Source: Spirosoma oryzicola
GTDB taxonomy: Bacteria > Bacteroidota > Bacteroidia > Cytophagales > Spirosomataceae
Length of the DNA stretch: 64,000 nt
Direction: 5' to 3'
Assembly (NCBI RefSeq): GCF_021233055.1
Contig: NZ_CP089538.1
Location: 4,728,501 to 4,792,500, forward strand
How positions within the stretch are numbered: the stretch's first letter is position 1; every line of letters begins with the position of its first letter. Position numbers and translations under genes: made by a program. The notes below the pieces were generated by a model. That model was not told where the DNA came from, searched no databases, and saw nothing but the letters and a program-made list of their open reading frames with translations. Positions 17,361 to 27,127 of this stretch are shown one piece after another.

Positions 17361-19862
17361 TTAGTCTACCTGGATTCTATGTTGCGCCATGCCCGGCATA
17401 CCACTTATCGTTGCCCCTTCGGCTCGTAACCGAAGATTCGTTTTGGCATCGGAGGTAAAGAAAGATACGGTTGCCTTGCCTTCCGCGTTCGTTTGGATAA
17501 GCGGAGACCAGAATAGCGTAGTTCGATAATCGGGTCGGGCAGCATTCAGCTTTTCCTGCTCCGTTTTCTTACTTTGGTCGTCGTAACGCGGTGAGTAGAA
17601 CGCACGAACGGGCGCGTATCCGGGTAGTTTAGCAACCAACGTTCCGGGCGCAGCTTCCTTCGCCAGATCGTAGTTTGGCGACCCCCGCTTGGTTAAAATG
17701 GAAATGACTCCGCCCCCTCCCCGTGACCCATAAATACTGGCCGACGCTCCTTTCAGAACATCCACCTGGTCAACGTCATTGACGGGAATATTGATGGCGG
17801 TTTGCATGTCTACCGGCATGCCGTCCAGCACAAAGAGCGGTTCAACCGCCCCACCAAAATTAGCCGCTCCCCGTATTTGAACCCGCGCGCCCAGGCCAGA
17901 GCCCATTACCTGTACACCCGCAATACGCCCCTGAATCACGTCGAGGATCGTTATCCGACCAGCGGTATTCATCGGATCAAACTTAACACTTGCATCCGGC
18001 GTACCGTAAATGACCCGTGAGTCTCGCTCTTTGAACTTTTTGGCTTTCACGGTCACCGACTGAAGCAATACCTCCCGGTTTCGCCGGATTTGCTCTTCAA
18101 TCTCCTGATACTCCCGAGTGCGTTTGATAAATTCACCCAATTCGTCGCGTCTGAACTCAAATGGATTGTAAGGTACGCGCGTGATGGTAACCGTCGGGGT
18201 CAATAGTTGATCAAGCGATATTGCCAAATCGCGATTAGCTTTCCCTTTTACACCCTGGATTAGTACCGTAGTGGTATCGGTAAAATCGAGATCGTAAGCA
18301 CCAAAATACCCTGACTCATCCGTATCACCCGTCAGGAAATCGCGCGTGCTATCGCGTCGGGATAGTACAAAGGTCAATTTCACTTTACCGCCAATATCTT
18401 TCTGATTCGGACGAACCACGCGTCCCGTTAATGACAAGCCCTGCTCAATCGGGTATTTGACCGGAGGAATAGTACCAGCCAACACGTCGGCCCAGACGAA
18501 ACGTCGCCAGCCCTGAGTCATCAGCAGCAGATCCAACTGCCGCCAGCGATCTTCGTTTTTAGGATTGAAATAGTAACTGGGTTGCTCAATCGTTCCTGTC
18601 AAATCCGACGAAAGTAACAGATGCGATACAATGCTGGCACTATTTGAGTCGATCTCCGGAGCCAACCGAGCGTCAACGGCGGCCAGCGATAGGTTTGCCG
18701 CAACCGGCTTGCCATCGCTGCCTGTGGTAGAAATACTCAGCTCTACCTTTTCACGATTTTTGTACGATGTTTTGTTTGGCGATAGCGTAATATTGATCTG
18801 CTCATTTTTGTTGACGAATATTAGCCGCTCACAGATTGGTTTACTTGTTTCATCAAATAGTGTCAGTTGGGCGATTCCCTGCGGAAATTCGGCCTTGGGT
18901 AACTGCACCAACGCACCTTTCTTGGCCAAGGGCACTTTAGCGACCTGCACAACCTGACCACGCGTCTGCGCAAAAAGTGTCATCGTAGCAGGAGGATCCG
19001 TTATAGCTTTGTTGTGCCGCAGATAAACCCGGATATTGTCTTTGTTACTTATGTTATCGACCTGCATCACAACACCCTCCTTTTGTACGTCAGGCAATGG
19101 ATAAGCGGTAAACTGCCCGCTACCAAGGCGTTTAACAAAGGCCGTATACGTCTGACCAGCTTCGGGATTCAGCGTAAAAAAGCCTACACCAAGCTGCGTA
19201 CTGGCTAGCCCCGTGATCGTGTCTTTACGGGTATTGAAGACAAATCCTTCTACAGGTAAGCCACGGCCCGATGCCTCTAGTGCCTTGAACGCCACCCGGC
19301 TTTCCAGACCCTCAACCAGCTGGCCCCCTTCGGGCAAAAACTGTACGTCGAGCCGGTCGGAAGAAGCTGATTTGCTGGCTGTCGAAGCGGTTGAGCCATC
19401 GGCTTTTAGGATGGTCAGCGTTTTTCTGAAGTAATACGTTTCCGGAAAGTTGCGCATATAGTTCGTATACGCTTGCACCATGTACGTTCCCGAAGCCAGC
19501 GAATCCGGCAATAAGAGCTGACCGGGCGCGTAACTGCTGCTGGACCGGAGTTGCAGGCGCTGCCGAACACGGCGAGCGGTAGGGTCAATCAGGTCTACAT
19601 AAAGTACTTTACTGATGGTGTCGGCAGTGTGCGTATTTCCGTTAAACACATAGCCTTTCATCCAGATCGTCTCTCCGGTCAGATACGTGTCCCGGTCGGT
19701 GTGCAGATAGACCTTTTCAACGGGTCGTTGCAGATTGTAAGCCTGAAACTTGGCCAGTACTTCGTTGACAAAATCATCGTTATTAGCAAAACGAAAGGCC
19801 GCTAGTGCGACAATAGCGACTAGCGCAAGAATACTACTTGTTCGATAAAAGGTGTGGTGCAT
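17361..19862 (-). CDS. MG2-domain protein with TonB-receptor plug domain, no beta-barrel
   Basis: An 833-residue exported protein. After an N-terminal hydrophobic signal come macroglobulin MG2-type beta domains (EKVYLHTDRDTYLTGETIWMKGYV), further beta-sandwich repeats to about residue 600, then a TonB-receptor plug at about 640-730 (DVIQGRIAGVQV, QIRGAANF, PLFVLDGMPVD, IYGSRGGGGVISI). The C-terminal ~100 residues have an FWSPLIQTN...VSFFTSD motif typical of this Bacteroidota family. No 22-strand barrel follows, so it is not a transporter by itself. Role unknown; surface or periplasmic assembly is a guess. The gene is alone on its strand. Confidence 0.88.
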   Translation of the reverse strand: MHHTFYRTSSILALVAIVALAAFRFANNDDFVNEVLAKFQAYNLQRPVEKVYLHTDRDTYLTGETIWMKGYVFNGNTHTADTISKVLYVDLIDPTARRVRQRLQLRSSSSYAPGQLLLPDSLASGTYMVQAYTNYMRNFPETYYFRKTLTILKADGSTASTASKSASSDRLDVQFLPEGGQLVEGLESRVAFKALEASGRGLPVEGFVFNTRKDTITGLASTQLGVGFFTLNPEAGQTYTAFVKRLGSGQFTAYPLPDVQKEGVVMQVDNISNKDNIRVYLRHNKAITDPPATMTLFAQTRGQVVQVAKVPLAKKGALVQLPKAEFPQGIAQLTLFDETSKPICERLIFVNKNEQINITLSPNKTSYKNREKVELSISTTGSDGKPVAANLSLAAVDARLAPEIDSNSASIVSHLLLSSDLTGTIEQPSYYFNPKNEDRWRQLDLLLMTQGWRRFVWADVLAGTIPPVKYPIEQGLSLTGRVVRPNQKDIGGKVKLTFVLSRRDSTRDFLTGDTDESGYFGAYDLDFTDTTTVLIQGVKGKANRDLAISLDQLLTPTVTITRVPYNPFEFRRDELGEFIKRTREYQEIEEQIRRNREVLLQSVTVKAKKFKERDSRVIYGTPDASVKFDPMNTAGRITILDVIQGRIAGVQVMGSGLGARVQIRGAANFGGAVEPLFVLDGMPVDMQTAINIPVNDVDQVDVLKGASASIYGSRGGGGVISILTKRGSPNYDLAKEAAPGTLVAKLPGYAPVRAFYSPRYDDQSKKTEQEKLNAARPDYRTTLFWSPLIQTNAEGKATVSFFTSDAKTNLRLRAEGATISGMPGMAQHRIQVD

Positions 19863-19916
19863 AGAATAGATTTCAGCAGTAAGTATCTACATCTGCTTAA
19901 AGCGCGACTAATTTAG

Positions 19917-19924
19917 CAAAAATA
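19917..19924 (-). promoter_or_regulatory. Candidate -7 box for the MG2/plug gene
   Basis: TATTTTTG on the minus strand matches TAnnTTTG and lies 55 bases before the ATG at 19862. No clear -33 TTG is present at the right spacing. Confidence 0.4.
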
Positions 19925-19935
19925 TCCTCTTTGAC

Positions 19936-20586
19936 ATGATAGCACCTACTCCCAAAACAGCCATAGTACTTGGTGCCACCGGGCTTATCGGCAATTTGCT
20001 TACCCACCGTTTGATCAATTCCCCTTTCTATGAAAAAGTAAAAGTCCTGGTTCGGAAGTCACTCGGCTGGCAGCACCCCCGACTGCAGGAGATCGTCTTC
20101 GATTTTGACCACCCGAACGGACTCCTTACGCAAGCCGACGATATTTTTTGCTGTCTCGGTACAACGATGAAAAAAGCGGGCTCAAAAGACGCTTTTCGTA
20201 AAGTAGACTACCAGTATCCATTGGACGTTGCCCGATCAGGTCTGGCAAATGGCGCTCAACAGTTGGCCATTGTTACGTCAATGGGAGCTGATACTAACTC
20301 AACGTTTTTTTACAATCGCGTCAAGGGAGAGGTTGAACGGGATCTTACCGCATTGCATTACCCAACGCTATTGATTTTTCGGCCTTCGCTGCTGCTCGGC
20401 AATCGAAGCGAAACGCGCTTTGGCGAACGACTGGCGGAAGGAGCTATGCGGTTATTCGACCCACTTATTCCGGCAAAATACAAGGGAGTCGAAGCGGCTA
20501 AGGTAGCCAATGCCATGCTAACCACTACGCAAGAGGGATTAGTCGGTAAACACGTGTTTGAGTCAGACCAATTGCAGCGCTATTGA
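19936..20586 (+). CDS. NAD(P)-binding Rossmann protein (TIP30/HTATIP2-like SDR)
   Basis: A 216-residue cytoplasmic protein. The dinucleotide motif AIVLGATGLIGNLL lies at the N-terminus, with DIFCCLGTTMKKAGSKDAFRKVDY and the catalytic-region motif FYNRVKGEVERDL, in which the SDR Tyr-x-x-x-Lys appears as YNRVK. This pattern is typical of the atypical-SDR group that includes human TIP30 and yeast Fmp52. Substrate unknown. It starts 73 bases from the divergent MG2/plug gene and ends at a long imperfect hairpin. Confidence 0.88.
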   Translation: MIAPTPKTAIVLGATGLIGNLLTHRLINSPFYEKVKVLVRKSLGWQHPRLQEIVFDFDHPNGLLTQADDIFCCLGTTMKKAGSKDAFRKVDYQYPLDVARSGLANGAQQLAIVTSMGADTNSTFFYNRVKGEVERDLTALHYPTLLIFRPSLLLGNRSETRFGERLAEGAMRLFDPLIPAKYKGVEAAKVANAMLTTTQEGLVGKHVFESDQLQRY

Positions 20587-20617
20587 TGGTTGCGCTAGTA
20601 AGCAGCTTATGGTTTAC

Positions 20618-20675
20618 TTTCTCACCGATGTAGGTCAATAAGGGTTCTCCCTGATTCGCCTGCATCGGTGAGAAA
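20618..20675. terminator. Long imperfect palindrome, probable bidirectional terminator
   Basis: A perfect 13-bp outer stem (TTTCTCACCGATG at 20618-20630, CATCGGTGAGAAA at 20663-20675) continues inward with a few mismatches. It sits between the convergent genes ending at 20586 and 20688. Confidence 0.65.
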
Positions 20676-20687
20676 AGCCGTTACCTT

Positions 20688-23210
20688 TTATTTTAATTTC
20701 TGTTCCAGCATCTTGATGTAGTAACCGCCGACAACTGATCGCGCCCGAAAACCAACGTGCTTGCCATCGGTAGTCTCGTGCCAGTCGCTCAGCGGAATCC
20801 GGTCGGGGCTTTCGTTCGCAAAACGCAGCACAGGCGCAATCAACGCGTTAAAATCAGCCGGACGATCCGCCAAAGTTGCCGTCCAGATAATCCAGTCCGA
20901 TTTTGTGTATGTCTTGCGGCTATCGAGTGGTAAACCAAAAGGCTGCTGTTTGGTCAGGTAGTACGCAATCTCTTTCTGCGCTACTTCTTTTGGGAAAATC
21001 TCCAGTTTGAGCAGCTTGTCCCAAACCAGATTGTACTTCTGACTCCAGGTTCCTTTGTTTTCGAACGTCAACGTGTAGTGATCACCGTCGTCGGCAAGTT
21101 TCATCCACTTTCGGGCCAGATCACGAGCGATGTCGATGTATTCCTTTTCCCGAAGCTTGTCACCTAGCCGCCCCGCTAAATAGCCGTAACTGGCAATGCC
21201 CATAATTGCCTTTACCGACAGGTTTGCGTTGCGGGCAATGTGTCCGGCAAAGTCATCGGTACACAGCTGATTAGCCGGATCAAACCCTTCTTTGATTAGG
21301 TAATCGGTCCAGGTTGTCAGCGTTACCCAGTGTTGCTTAGCATAGTTCGCATTTCCTTCAACCGCAGCGATAGCCGCCGTTAGAATCAACATGTTACCAC
21401 ACTCCTCAACGGGCATATCTTCGCCGTAGGTTTGGCCGTTGGCCAGCGGATACGTTCCCACGTCGTGAGCCGCAAAAGGCTTGTTCCATTTTCCGCTCTC
21501 CGAATACTGAAAGATGGGTTCCATCATTCCCTTCAGCAACAGCGGATTGTACAGCAGAAAGAGCGGAGCCGATGGGTACGTTACATCCACAGTGCCGATT
21601 GAGCCATTCGAAAAATTCTCTTTCGAGAAAAAGAACGCTTCACCGTTAGGACCAGCTACCAGCTTATGCGCAGCAATTGCCTGCCGATAACCCAGCACAC
21701 ACAATTCGGCATACGTCGTTCCACCCGCTTTGAGCGCGTCGGTATAAAGTTGCTTATCGAATGTGTCGCATTGAATTTTTACTTTGGCATAGTCTGCATC
21801 GGCATCCTCCAGCGCCCGTTCCATGGACATGTTTCCGTAGCGACGCCACCACGCATTGAGTGGTTGCCCGAAGTATTCAATGGACTTAATATCATCGTAG
21901 CCGACAAGTAAGTGCCGTTCGACTGCCTTGTTGCCGATTGTGCCGAGCTCCATGCTTGTTGCCAACACGGGCAGGCTATCGCTTACCAGACGAGGCATTC
22001 GTTCATGCAAATCCGTCACCCGTCCTTCGCGTTCGAACTGATTTAAAGCACTCGCTAACGACCCAATCCGCCGACTCGTACCTGGCTCAATGGGCGACGC
22101 GATGTACAAGTGTCCCCAGTCGATACGAACATCATCACCTTTTCGACCCAGCACTTTCTGCTCGGCGGTACCAACCCGCATGTAATCGAGCCGCCCCGCG
22201 CGACCACGTCGCCAGGTCACTAGCTGATCCGGCGAGTTAACAGCCAATTCAGCTGAGGCATCCGAATACAATTGTACATCATGGGTTTTGCCGTCGGTAG
22301 ACCGTACGCGGTAGCTGACATACTGCACGGGTCTCGACAATACATCCAGATTAGTCATCAGCAACGGAGCCATAAATGTAACCGTCAGTTCGACACCCGC
22401 AGCCACAAACGTGTATTCCGACTGCGTCGCTGTCATCCGGCGACCCGTCTGCGTTGCTGGTTTGTAATTTAGTACCCGTTCTTCCACTAGGCCAAGATCG
22501 ACAAAACCCGGTCCTGACATGTTCTGGCTGTGAAACGCAATGACGTTCTGTCCCTTACGTAACACGTCAGAGGCTTTTCGATTCGTAGGGGTCAGCCGGT
22601 AATTCGCCGAAACACCGCTTACTTTTGTCATCCGCTCACCATTGATAAATAGCTCGTAATTGTCGTTCTGAATCGCATCGACCAGGAGCGGACCGTCGGG
22701 CACACGATCCAACGTAACAATACGCCGAACATAAATATCCGGTGTTGACCACGGAGTATGGTCACCGTTTCGACTACCAAACGTACCTTCGCCGACATTC
22801 CATTGGCTATCGTCGAAGTCGAGCGTAGTCCAGCTATCGGAAGCGGGTTTATTGGTTAGGTAACGGGCCTGATACGTTTGCCGTTGCGCCGAGGGAACAA
22901 TGGTCTCACCCGTGAACGACGGATTTCCCATGAATCGAAACGTTCGTCCGTCAACCCGGATCAGTCCGTTTAGTTGTTGAGGTTGCCCTGTCCAGTGGCG
23001 GGTAGCATCCCCATTAAGCTGATCACCGAACGACCATATACTCGTATACGGGTCAATGGTTAATAATGGAGTTGCGGGAGGATTAAGCGCAGCTTTATGC
23101 GCGCTCTTGGGCTGAGTGAACCCAGTCAAAGCATTCATAAGCAAAATTAAAGTTACGGTTAAGCACTTACTACTACGAGTAAATCTAATGATATTGTATC
23201 TATATAACAT
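20688..23210 (-). CDS. Exported DUF4965-type glutaminase-like / glycoside-hydrolase-like protein
   Basis: An 840-residue exported protein with an N-terminal signal helix (LTVTLILLMNALTGF). The order is a DUF5127-type beta domain that begins PLLTIDPYTSIW, an inserted galactose-binding-like jelly roll (about 110-230, WTTLDFDDSQWNVGEGTFG), and DUF4965/DUF1793 helical (alpha/alpha) domains with EDMPVEECGNMLIL and WTDYLIKEGFDPANQLCTDDF. The Bacteroidota relatives are annotated as glutaminase A-like proteins, but sugar-hydrolase activity is also conceivable. A distinct substrate cannot be read from sequence. Confidence 0.88.
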   Translation of the reverse strand: MLYRYNIIRFTRSSKCLTVTLILLMNALTGFTQPKSAHKAALNPPATPLLTIDPYTSIWSFGDQLNGDATRHWTGQPQQLNGLIRVDGRTFRFMGNPSFTGETIVPSAQRQTYQARYLTNKPASDSWTTLDFDDSQWNVGEGTFGSRNGDHTPWSTPDIYVRRIVTLDRVPDGPLLVDAIQNDNYELFINGERMTKVSGVSANYRLTPTNRKASDVLRKGQNVIAFHSQNMSGPGFVDLGLVEERVLNYKPATQTGRRMTATQSEYTFVAAGVELTVTFMAPLLMTNLDVLSRPVQYVSYRVRSTDGKTHDVQLYSDASAELAVNSPDQLVTWRRGRAGRLDYMRVGTAEQKVLGRKGDDVRIDWGHLYIASPIEPGTSRRIGSLASALNQFEREGRVTDLHERMPRLVSDSLPVLATSMELGTIGNKAVERHLLVGYDDIKSIEYFGQPLNAWWRRYGNMSMERALEDADADYAKVKIQCDTFDKQLYTDALKAGGTTYAELCVLGYRQAIAAHKLVAGPNGEAFFFSKENFSNGSIGTVDVTYPSAPLFLLYNPLLLKGMMEPIFQYSESGKWNKPFAAHDVGTYPLANGQTYGEDMPVEECGNMLILTAAIAAVEGNANYAKQHWVTLTTWTDYLIKEGFDPANQLCTDDFAGHIARNANLSVKAIMGIASYGYLAGRLGDKLREKEYIDIARDLARKWMKLADDGDHYTLTFENKGTWSQKYNLVWDKLLKLEIFPKEVAQKEIAYYLTKQQPFGLPLDSRKTYTKSDWIIWTATLADRPADFNALIAPVLRFANESPDRIPLSDWHETTDGKHVGFRARSVVGGYYIKMLEQKLK

Positions 23211-23381
23211 ATTTTTTAACTATTTTAATTTATTCATTCGTAAATAATTTTACGGACAGAATTAAAGATGAATGATGTTACAGCGAGTAATTCCCTGCTT
23301 TGCCAGCTATCAATCAGGATATTGAATCGACAAATGCCTGGATCAGAACTCCGTTGATTTATTAGGCTACACAAACCTTTC

Positions 23382-23921
23382 GTGGCTGAGAAATTGCTGT
23401 TTGACGAACTGCGTGTAGATTTAGCAAGTACTAATTCGCCAACAATACCCAAAACAGCCGTGCTTCTTAATCCTACTCCATCAACCAGCCTTATTATTCG
23501 ATCGGCGACCCAGCACGACTCTACTACGGTCTACGAGTTTTTGTGTGAATTAGAGACAGAAACACTTAATTGGACCCAATTTCATATGGTATTCGATCTG
23601 AACTTACAAAACCCGCTGATTCACTATTTGATCGCCGAAGCGGCTGGCGAACGCGTGGGTTTTGTGAGTTGTCACGTTCAATACTTACTTCACCATACCG
23701 GTAAAGTCGGAGAAATTCAGGAGTTATTTGTTCGGGAAGATTACCGCAACCAGCGAATTGGTCATCAACTCATAGCGGCTTTATATGATATCGCTATTCG
23801 CGAAAAATTTGTCAACCTGGAAGTGACAACGAATCAAAAACGCCTGGATACAATCCGCTTTTACGAACGTGAGTCATTTAAGCGTACGCACCTAAAGTTG
23901 GTCAAAGCCGTTCATTCTTGA
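23382..23921 (+). CDS. GNAT N-acetyltransferase, PhnO-like
   Basis: A protein of up to 179 residues. From about residue 37 it follows the GNAT fold and closely resembles PhnO aminoalkylphosphonate acetyltransferases as I remember them: IRSATQHDSTTVYEFLCELE, a CHVQYLLHHTGKVGEIQELFV strand-turn, the acetyl-CoA loop RNQRIGHQL and a C-terminal FYERESFKRTHLKL. The first ~36 residues have no counterpart. No ATG precedes the domain; GTG at 23382 is the first start after a stop, and GTG at 23460 is an alternative. No phosphonate genes are nearby, so the substrate is uncertain. Confidence 0.78.
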   Translation: MAEKLLFDELRVDLASTNSPTIPKTAVLLNPTPSTSLIIRSATQHDSTTVYEFLCELETETLNWTQFHMVFDLNLQNPLIHYLIAEAAGERVGFVSCHVQYLLHHTGKVGEIQELFVREDYRNQRIGHQLIAALYDIAIREKFVNLEVTTNQKRLDTIRFYERESFKRTHLKLVKAVHS

Positions 23922-23934
23922 TCGAGAACCAACA

Positions 23935-23969
23935 AAAAAGCCGCTTTCCACGATGGAAAGCGGCTTTTT
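23935..23969. terminator. 16-bp perfect bidirectional terminator
   Basis: Arms at 23935-23950 and 23954-23969 are exact reverse complements around CGA, with an A-run on the left and a T-run on the right. It serves both the acetyltransferase (+) and atpH (-) transcripts. Confidence 0.92.
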
Positions 23970-24007
23970 AAGAAAATATATTGAACCGGCTGCAACGGTT
24001 TAACGAG

Positions 24008-24547
24008 CTAGTTCAGAAACTGCAAACGGAGTTCGTTTAACTGGTTCCGGATCGAGCCATCAATTTGCTGATCACCGACGCGTAGAATATAGCCACCGAT
24101 CAGTTTTGGATCGATTCTTTCTTCTAATTCAACCAGTTTACCACCCGTAGTTTCTAGGACCATTGCTTTGAATTGCTCCCGCAAAGCGTCCGTAAGTGGA
24201 ACGGTTGTGATAATGCTTGCCCGCTCTACTCCTTTCAAACGGTCATACTGGCGGATGAATTCTTCTGCAATCGCGTCCATGATTGGCTCGCGGTTCTTCT
24301 TGGTGATGATTTGCAGAAACGACATCGTTACTGGGTTGAGCCGTTTTTCAAAAGCTGCTTTTAACACAGCTGTTTTTTTCTCCGACCGAACGATGGGGTT
24401 TTTCAGCATCAACAGAAGGGGCCGACTTTGATCAACCGTCTGCTTGAAGAGCTGCATATCTTTGTATAACGTTTCCGTTATGCCTTGCTCCTGAGCTAGA
24501 TCCAGAAGTGATTTTGCATAGCGGGCGGCTACAGTAGCGACTGCCAT
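24008..24547 (-). CDS. atpH: ATP synthase F1 subunit delta
   Basis: A 179-residue stalk protein that links the F1 head to the b subunits. The N-terminal helical domain begins ARYAKSLLDLAQEQG. The C-terminal signature LEERIDPKLIGGYILRVGDQQIDGSIRNQLNEL matches the OSCP/delta family. It is the last gene of the operon here: a terminator lies just beyond its stop, and atpA and atpG, which usually follow, are absent from the window. Confidence 0.95.
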   Translation of the reverse strand: MAVATVAARYAKSLLDLAQEQGITETLYKDMQLFKQTVDQSRPLLLMLKNPIVRSEKKTAVLKAAFEKRLNPVTMSFLQIITKKNREPIMDAIAEEFIRQYDRLKGVERASIITTVPLTDALREQFKAMVLETTGGKLVELEERIDPKLIGGYILRVGDQQIDGSIRNQLNELRLQFLN

Positions 24548-24602
24548 AGATATAATCGTAAGTGGTAAACTACAGATCTAAATCTGATAGCTCATCACTC
24601 AT

Positions 24603-25097
24603 TTAGTTTAGTCTTGAATTTGATACCAGATCGCTAACCAGTTTTTCCTGCGCAGCTTTATCGTTAAGCTCTTTACGAAGCACTTTCTCGGCAATATCAA
24701 TCGAAAGCGTAACAACCTCTTTTTTCATTTGGGTTATCAACGCCTGACGTTCGTTTTGCATTGCTTCACGCGCTTGCTCGAGAATCCGTTGACCTTCAGA
24801 AGCTGCTTTATCGCGCGACTCAGCGAGCATTTTATCAGCCGTTTCCTTGGCACCACGCAGAATAGCCTCGCGCTCAGCACGAGCCTCAACGAGCAGCTTT
24901 TCGTTGTTCGCTTTAAGGGCGGTCATTTCCTGACGGGTTTTTTCAGCCAGGTCAAGTGCGCTTTGGATATTGTTTTCGCGCTCATACAGGCTTTCCGTGA
25001 TAGGTTTCCAGGCAAAGGCGCGAAGGATCAGGAACAGGAGAACGAAAACGACTACCTGCCAGAAAAGTAAACCAAGATCGGGAGTGAGCAAATCCAT
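24603..25097 (-). CDS. atpF: ATP synthase F0 subunit b
   Basis: A 164-residue peripheral-stalk protein. One N-terminal membrane helix (LLFWQVVVFVLLFLILRAF) is followed by a long Lys/Glu/Ala-rich coiled coil and a C-terminal region (EKVLRKELNDKAAQEKLV) that binds the delta subunit. A single b gene suggests a homodimeric stalk. It lies between atpE and atpH on the same strand with short spacers. Confidence 0.95.
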   Translation of the reverse strand: MDLLTPDLGLLFWQVVVFVLLFLILRAFAWKPITESLYERENNIQSALDLAEKTRQEMTALKANNEKLLVEARAEREAILRGAKETADKMLAESRDKAASEGQRILEQAREAMQNERQALITQMKKEVVTLSIDIAEKVLRKELNDKAAQEKLVSDLVSNSRLN

Positions 25098-25303
25098 GGA
25101 TCTATATATTGGGATTGTTTATTTCAGTTCGTTAAAATCGTTATGCAGAATGTCAGTTTATGTTCATTCCCGACAACGTCTATCAATCTTTTGTTAGGAA
25201 CCGTTCGCTTATCGGCAACCCCAAACAAGCGAACGGTTTCCAGAAAAAGGTGAGTAGTGGAGCCAGCGCCTAATGCGACCAGCCTACTCAATTCAGATGC
25301 TGC

Positions 25304-25576
<273 letters not shown>

Positions 25577-25641
25577 TTATTAGTAAAACAAAAGATTGCA
25601 ACTCAAAAAGACCACCCGATTGATTCGGATGATATACTCAA

Positions 25642-26742
25642 TTAACCTAACTCAGAAGTTGTTTCATGGCCAATACCATGATCAGCTTCATGATGATCTT
25701 CAACGGCACTACCGATGTACATAGCCGTCAACAGCGTGAAAATAAACGCTTGCAGGAAGGCAACCAGTAGCTCGATCAGGTTTAGAAACAGTGCAAAGAA
25801 AAGAACGACAGGACTGATCGCCAGACTCGTACTTGCACCGGCCAGATGGTTGGCCATAAAAATCAACCCCAGCAAGCTCAGGATGATGATGTGACCCGCT
25901 GTAATGTTGGCAAATAACCGGATCATTAGGGAGATTGGCTTCATAAATACGCCGACAATCTCAACCGGAATCATAACAGGTAGCAACGCGACAGGTACAC
26001 CCGTTGGTTTGAGGATGTGAAGCCAGTAATGCTTATTACCGCTGAATGTTACGATCAGAAACGTAATTACTGACAGTACCAGCGTCACAGCAATATTGCC
26101 GGTCAGGTTAGCAGAACCCGGCAAAAGACCTAACAGGTTGTTTATCAGAATAAAGAAAAACAGCGTTAGCAGGTAAGGCAGATACTTGTGGTAGTGGGGC
26201 CCGATGCTCGACTTGGCAATCTCGTCGCGAACGAACAGAATAATCGGCTCAAAGAATGACTGGATTCCTTTGGGTGCTTTCCCCTGATTTTTTCCGTAAC
26301 CCCGGCTAACGGCTGGAAAGATCAGCAACATAATCGTAGCACTTAACAAAAGCGATGCTACGTTCTTGGTAATGGAAAAGTCATAGACTTTAGCTTCGTG
26401 ATCTACTTTGCCAGCTTCGTCAACACGGTGGATTTTACCATGTTCCTGCTTGTAGCCATTGTGAACGTTTCCATTAGCCAGTTTTGACGACGAAAAGACC
26501 TCTACTCCCCGATCCTGCGAATAAAGAATAACAGGCAAATGAAGCGTAACACCGTGGGCAAACTCCCAGCCATGTTCGTCTTTGATGTGGTGCATAATCA
26601 TTTCGCCCACATTGAAGCCTTCTTTTTTGCCGTGCTCTCCCGGCACTTCACCCTCGTGGCCTTCCTCCTGAGCGTGTACAAAAGCTAACGAGCTCATAAC
26701 AAGAGCTATAGCCAATAAAAATCTATTAATCAACGAACTCAT
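25642..26742 (-). CDS. atpB: ATP synthase F0 subunit a with exported N-terminal extension
   Basis: A 366-residue subunit, longer than the ~250-residue norm. It starts with a signal peptide (SLINRFLLAIALVMSSLAFVHA), followed by a His/Glu-rich region of about 120 residues before the first ordinary membrane helix (TKNVASLLLSATIMLLIF). The conserved proton-channel Arg lies in MKPISLMIRLFANITAGH. The extended N-terminus is a known Bacteroidota trait, but its role is unknown. The ATG at 26742 was chosen because upstream in-frame codons overlap the 3' end of the atpI-like gene. Confidence 0.94.
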   Translation of the reverse strand: MSSLINRFLLAIALVMSSLAFVHAQEEGHEGEVPGEHGKKEGFNVGEMIMHHIKDEHGWEFAHGVTLHLPVILYSQDRGVEVFSSSKLANGNVHNGYKQEHGKIHRVDEAGKVDHEAKVYDFSITKNVASLLLSATIMLLIFPAVSRGYGKNQGKAPKGIQSFFEPIILFVRDEIAKSSIGPHYHKYLPYLLTLFFFILINNLLGLLPGSANLTGNIAVTLVLSVITFLIVTFSGNKHYWLHILKPTGVPVALLPVMIPVEIVGVFMKPISLMIRLFANITAGHIIILSLLGLIFMANHLAGASTSLAISPVVLFFALFLNLIELLVAFLQAFIFTLLTAMYIGSAVEDHHEADHGIGHETTSELG

Positions 26743-26764
26743 TGTAGGATGTGACAGATCGTTT

Positions 26765-27127
26765 TTACGAATCGCGTCGCAAGTTACGAGTAAGGGCCCA
26801 AATCTCAAAGCATGTGTAAAATATATATAGTACAAGAAAGTCAAAAATGAACGTACGGCGTTGTTCGATGTGTCGATATAGGAAAAACCCGACAAAAGCA
26901 AGATCAAGCAATAAACGGGCAACTGTTGCAGCTAAGTACAGCGGAACAAATCGTTCGCGATTACCTTGTAAACCAGCATCCACCATGCGATGTGTAAGAA
27001 AAGACATGGCTAAAAAGAAAAGTAGTAAAATTTTCCAACTGGGATGTAGCCAAGATGCCGCCGAAAATTTTTCGGCTACGAAAAATACAATTGCTAAAAG
27101 GATTGTGAGTATTACAGAGCGAAGCAT
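26765..27127 (-). CDS. AtpI-like small membrane protein of the ATP synthase operon
   Basis: A 120-residue protein with four predicted membrane helices (VILTILLAIVFFVAEKF, ILLLFFLAMSFLTH, a central helix, FDFLVLYIFYTCFEIW). It lies between atpZ and atpB, the usual place of an AtpI-type assembly factor that helps insert the c-ring. Sequence is divergent and the link rests mainly on position and topology. Confidence 0.75.
   Translation of the reverse strand: MLRSVILTILLAIVFFVAEKFSAASWLHPSWKILLLFFLAMSFLTHRMVDAGLQGNRERFVPLYLAATVARLLLDLAFVGFFLYRHIEQRRTFIFDFLVLYIFYTCFEIWALTRNLRRDS

Noticed and set aside
23234-23452. 72-residue minus-strand open frame before the acetyltransferase
   Set aside because: Mostly intergenic, low-complexity and partly antisense to the PhnO-like gene; no domain or start context.
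25098-25303. 206-base gap between atpE and atpF as a possible small RNA or attenuator
   Set aside because: No clear stem-loop with a T-run or promoter box could be read; nothing supportable was found.
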